A DNA stretch of 5,555 nucleotides, taken from Thermococcus sp. GTDB taxonomy: Archaea; Methanobacteriota_B; Thermococci; Thermococcales; Thermococcaceae. Below, in pieces: positions 4,342 through 5,555 of this stretch. The notes beneath the pieces were generated by a model. The model made no database searches. It saw only the letters and a program-made list of their open reading frames with translations, and was not told where the DNA came from. Numbering within the stretch: the first letter of the stretch is position 1; every line of letters starts with the position of its first letter. The translations under genes were made by a program, and so were the position numbers. The stretch is taken from the NCBI GenBank assembly GCA_027062125.1, contig JAMOTW010000131.1, positions 1 to 5,555 on the forward strand, in the 5' to 3' direction.

Positions 4342-5555
4342 TCATGCTTCCTGGAGGAGCCAGTGCGTGAGAGGGACCAGTTTTATTCTTCCCTCCATCC
4401 CGTAGAGCGCCACCTTCTCAATGCCCTCCTCTCCGAGCGTTATCACCTTCAGGTTTTTACAGCCTAGTCTCTTCGACGCGTGAAGCAAAGCCAGAAACTC
4501 TCTCCCTCTCGTTTTTTCATCTTCAAGCCTGAGACTAACCTGAATCAGCTCCTTGGCTTTTCCGTTCTCCGAAATCACGAAGTCAACCTCTCTCCCGTTC
4601 TCGTCCTTCCAGTAGGTAATCTCGACTCCCGCTCTCGTCGAATACCTCCTCATAAGCTCAAGGAAGACAGTGTTCTCTGCATCTCTCGCCATATCTTTCT
4701 CGCCGAAGATGGGCAGTCCTGTATCGATTAGATAGAGCTTCCTTGGGGCGACGATTCGTCCCTTGGGCGAGCGCCCGTACTTCCTCACGAGGAAGAGTGC
4801 GAAGGCCTCCTCAAGGTAGGCGAAGTAGTTGGCTATTGTCCTCTTCGTTACCTTCAACCTGCCCTTGAAGAGCCGGTAGAGAGAGTCAAAGGAGACGTAC
4901 TTCGAGTACGCCCTGAGGGAGAAGTAGAGGAGCTCGTTCAGCAGGTGGACGTTCTTAATGCGATGCCTCTCAAGGACGTCCTTCTTTATAAGGACGTCGA
5001 GGTAGTCTCTCAGTATGAGCTCCCTCACGTCTTCTGGGGCTAAGGCAACCTCCGGATAGGCTCCAAAGTGGAGGTACTCCTCTAAGAGGCGGTTTATCCT
5101 TGTCAGATTCTGATAGAACTTCTTTCCTCGATACTCGACTCCCTTAAAGCGCAGGAACTCCCTGAAGGAGAGCGGGAAGAGGGTGTAAGTTAATGAGCGA
5201 CCCCGCAGGTGGGTCGCCACCTCGCGGGAGAGCAGCTTTGAGGACGAGCCTGTAACGTATACGGTATAGTCTTCGTCGAGGAGATAGCGGACGATTCTCT
5301 CCCAGTCCGGGATGGCTTGGACTTCGTCGAGCATCACAACTGGCCTTTTTATCTCCGGGTAAAGCTCGCGATAAGCGTCGAGAACCTCTATGAAGTCCCT
5401 TGGCGTCATGGGGTGGAAGATCGGGTGCTCGAAATCCACGTAGAGGTAGCGCTCGGGAGCGTTTTTATCAACGAGGGAGAAGAGGTAGTAGGTCTTCCCC
5501 GCCCTTCTCGGGCCGACTATTACCGTTGCCCTTCCAGGAAGCGTTTTTACATCCA
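4342..5555 (-). CDS. AAA+ ATPase with C-terminal DUF4143 region; N-terminus beyond the window
   Basis: This belongs to the large family of archaeal/bacterial P-loop ATPases fused to DUF4143; their cellular role is mostly unknown. In the 403 visible residues the Walker A motif GPRRAGKT is at about 14-21 (bases 5491-5514). Walker B PVVMLDEVQ is at 71-79 with Asp76-Glu77, TGSSS (101-105) fits sensor 1, and HLRGRS (115-120) is the conserved Arg segment. An FGAYPEVAL turn (163-171) leads into a winged-helix-like part (VTKRTIANYFAYLEEAFALF) and a C-terminal restriction-endonuclease-like fold (TYWKDENGREVDFVI, then ELIQVSL). There the usual D/E-x-K lysine is replaced (QVS), so nuclease activity is doubtful. 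The GTG at 5437-5439 is internal: the frame stays open to the right edge and Walker A lies upstream of it. About 20-40 N-terminal residues are missing. The separate promoter region downstream suggests it is not part of the TFS operon. Confidence 0.92.
   Translation of the reverse strand, partial: DVKTLPGRATVIVGPRRAGKTYYLFSLVDKNAPERYLYVDFEHPIFHPMTPRDFIEVLDAYRELYPEIKRPVVMLDEVQAIPDWERIVRYLLDEDYTVYVTGSSSKLLSREVATHLRGRSLTYTLFPLSFREFLRFKGVEYRGKKFYQNLTRINRLLEEYLHFGAYPEVALAPEDVRELILRDYLDVLIKKDVLERHRIKNVHLLNELLYFSLRAYSKYVSFDSLYRLFKGRLKVTKRTIANYFAYLEEAFALFLVRKYGRSPKGRIVAPRKLYLIDTGLPIFGEKDMARDAENTVFLELMRRYSTRAGVEITYWKDENGREVDFVISENGKAKELIQVSLRLEDEKTRGREFLALLHASKRLGCKNLKVITLGEEGIEKVALYGMEGRIKLVPLTHWLLQEA

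Noticed and set aside
4342..5439. ATPase gene starting at the GTG at 5439
   Set aside because: The frame remains open upstream to the window edge and encodes the Walker A motif at 5491-5514, so 5439 is internal to the gene.

Overview
The window comes from a hyperthermophilic euryarchaeon of the order Thermococcales, most likely a Thermococcus. The PCNA protein matches my memory of Pyrococcus/Thermococcus PCNA almost residue for residue. The gene set (TFS, PCNA, Gins51) is archaeal, start regions carry TATA/BRE-like elements and strong GGAGG/GGTGA ribosome binding sites, and the proteins are rich in Glu, Lys and Arg. The genus assignment rests on recognition, not on a search.

All seven genes lie on the minus strand, so transcription runs from high to low coordinates. 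In that order they are: (a) a DUF4143-type AAA+ ATPase, entering from the right edge and lacking its N-terminus (4342-5555); (b) a short AT-rich promoter region (4242-4341); (c) a tightly packed run of TFS (3909-4241), a 56-residue unknown protein (3742-3912), PCNA (2990-3739), the GINS subunit Gins51 (2370-2954) and a 636-residue molybdopterin/tungstopterin oxidoreductase (453-2363); (d) a 224-base intergenic region (229-452) holding a well-formed archaeal promoter; and (e) the first 76 residues of a 2-Cys-type peroxiredoxin, leaving by the left edge (1-228).

TFS, the small protein, PCNA and Gins51 form an information-processing operon: RNA polymerase rescue, the sliding clamp and the helicase-activating GINS complex. 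Junctions are close: a 4-base overlap between TFS and the small gene, 2 bases from the small gene to pcna, 37 bases to gins51, and 6 bases to the oxidoreductase. Two starts are GTG (the small protein and Gins51), each supported by a Shine-Dalgarno sequence.

The odd member is the oxidoreductase. It is a DMSO-reductase-family catalytic subunit with an N-terminal [4Fe-4S] motif, sitting 6 bases behind gins51 with no visible promoter and no electron-transfer partner gene. As I remember it, in T. kodakarensis the peroxiredoxin gene follows directly after TFS/PCNA/GINS (TK0533-TK0537), so the oxidoreductase looks like a lineage-specific insertion into a conserved locus. I see no insertion sequences, CRISPR arrays, tRNA or rRNA genes, and no clear evidence of a wholly new defence or mobile system.
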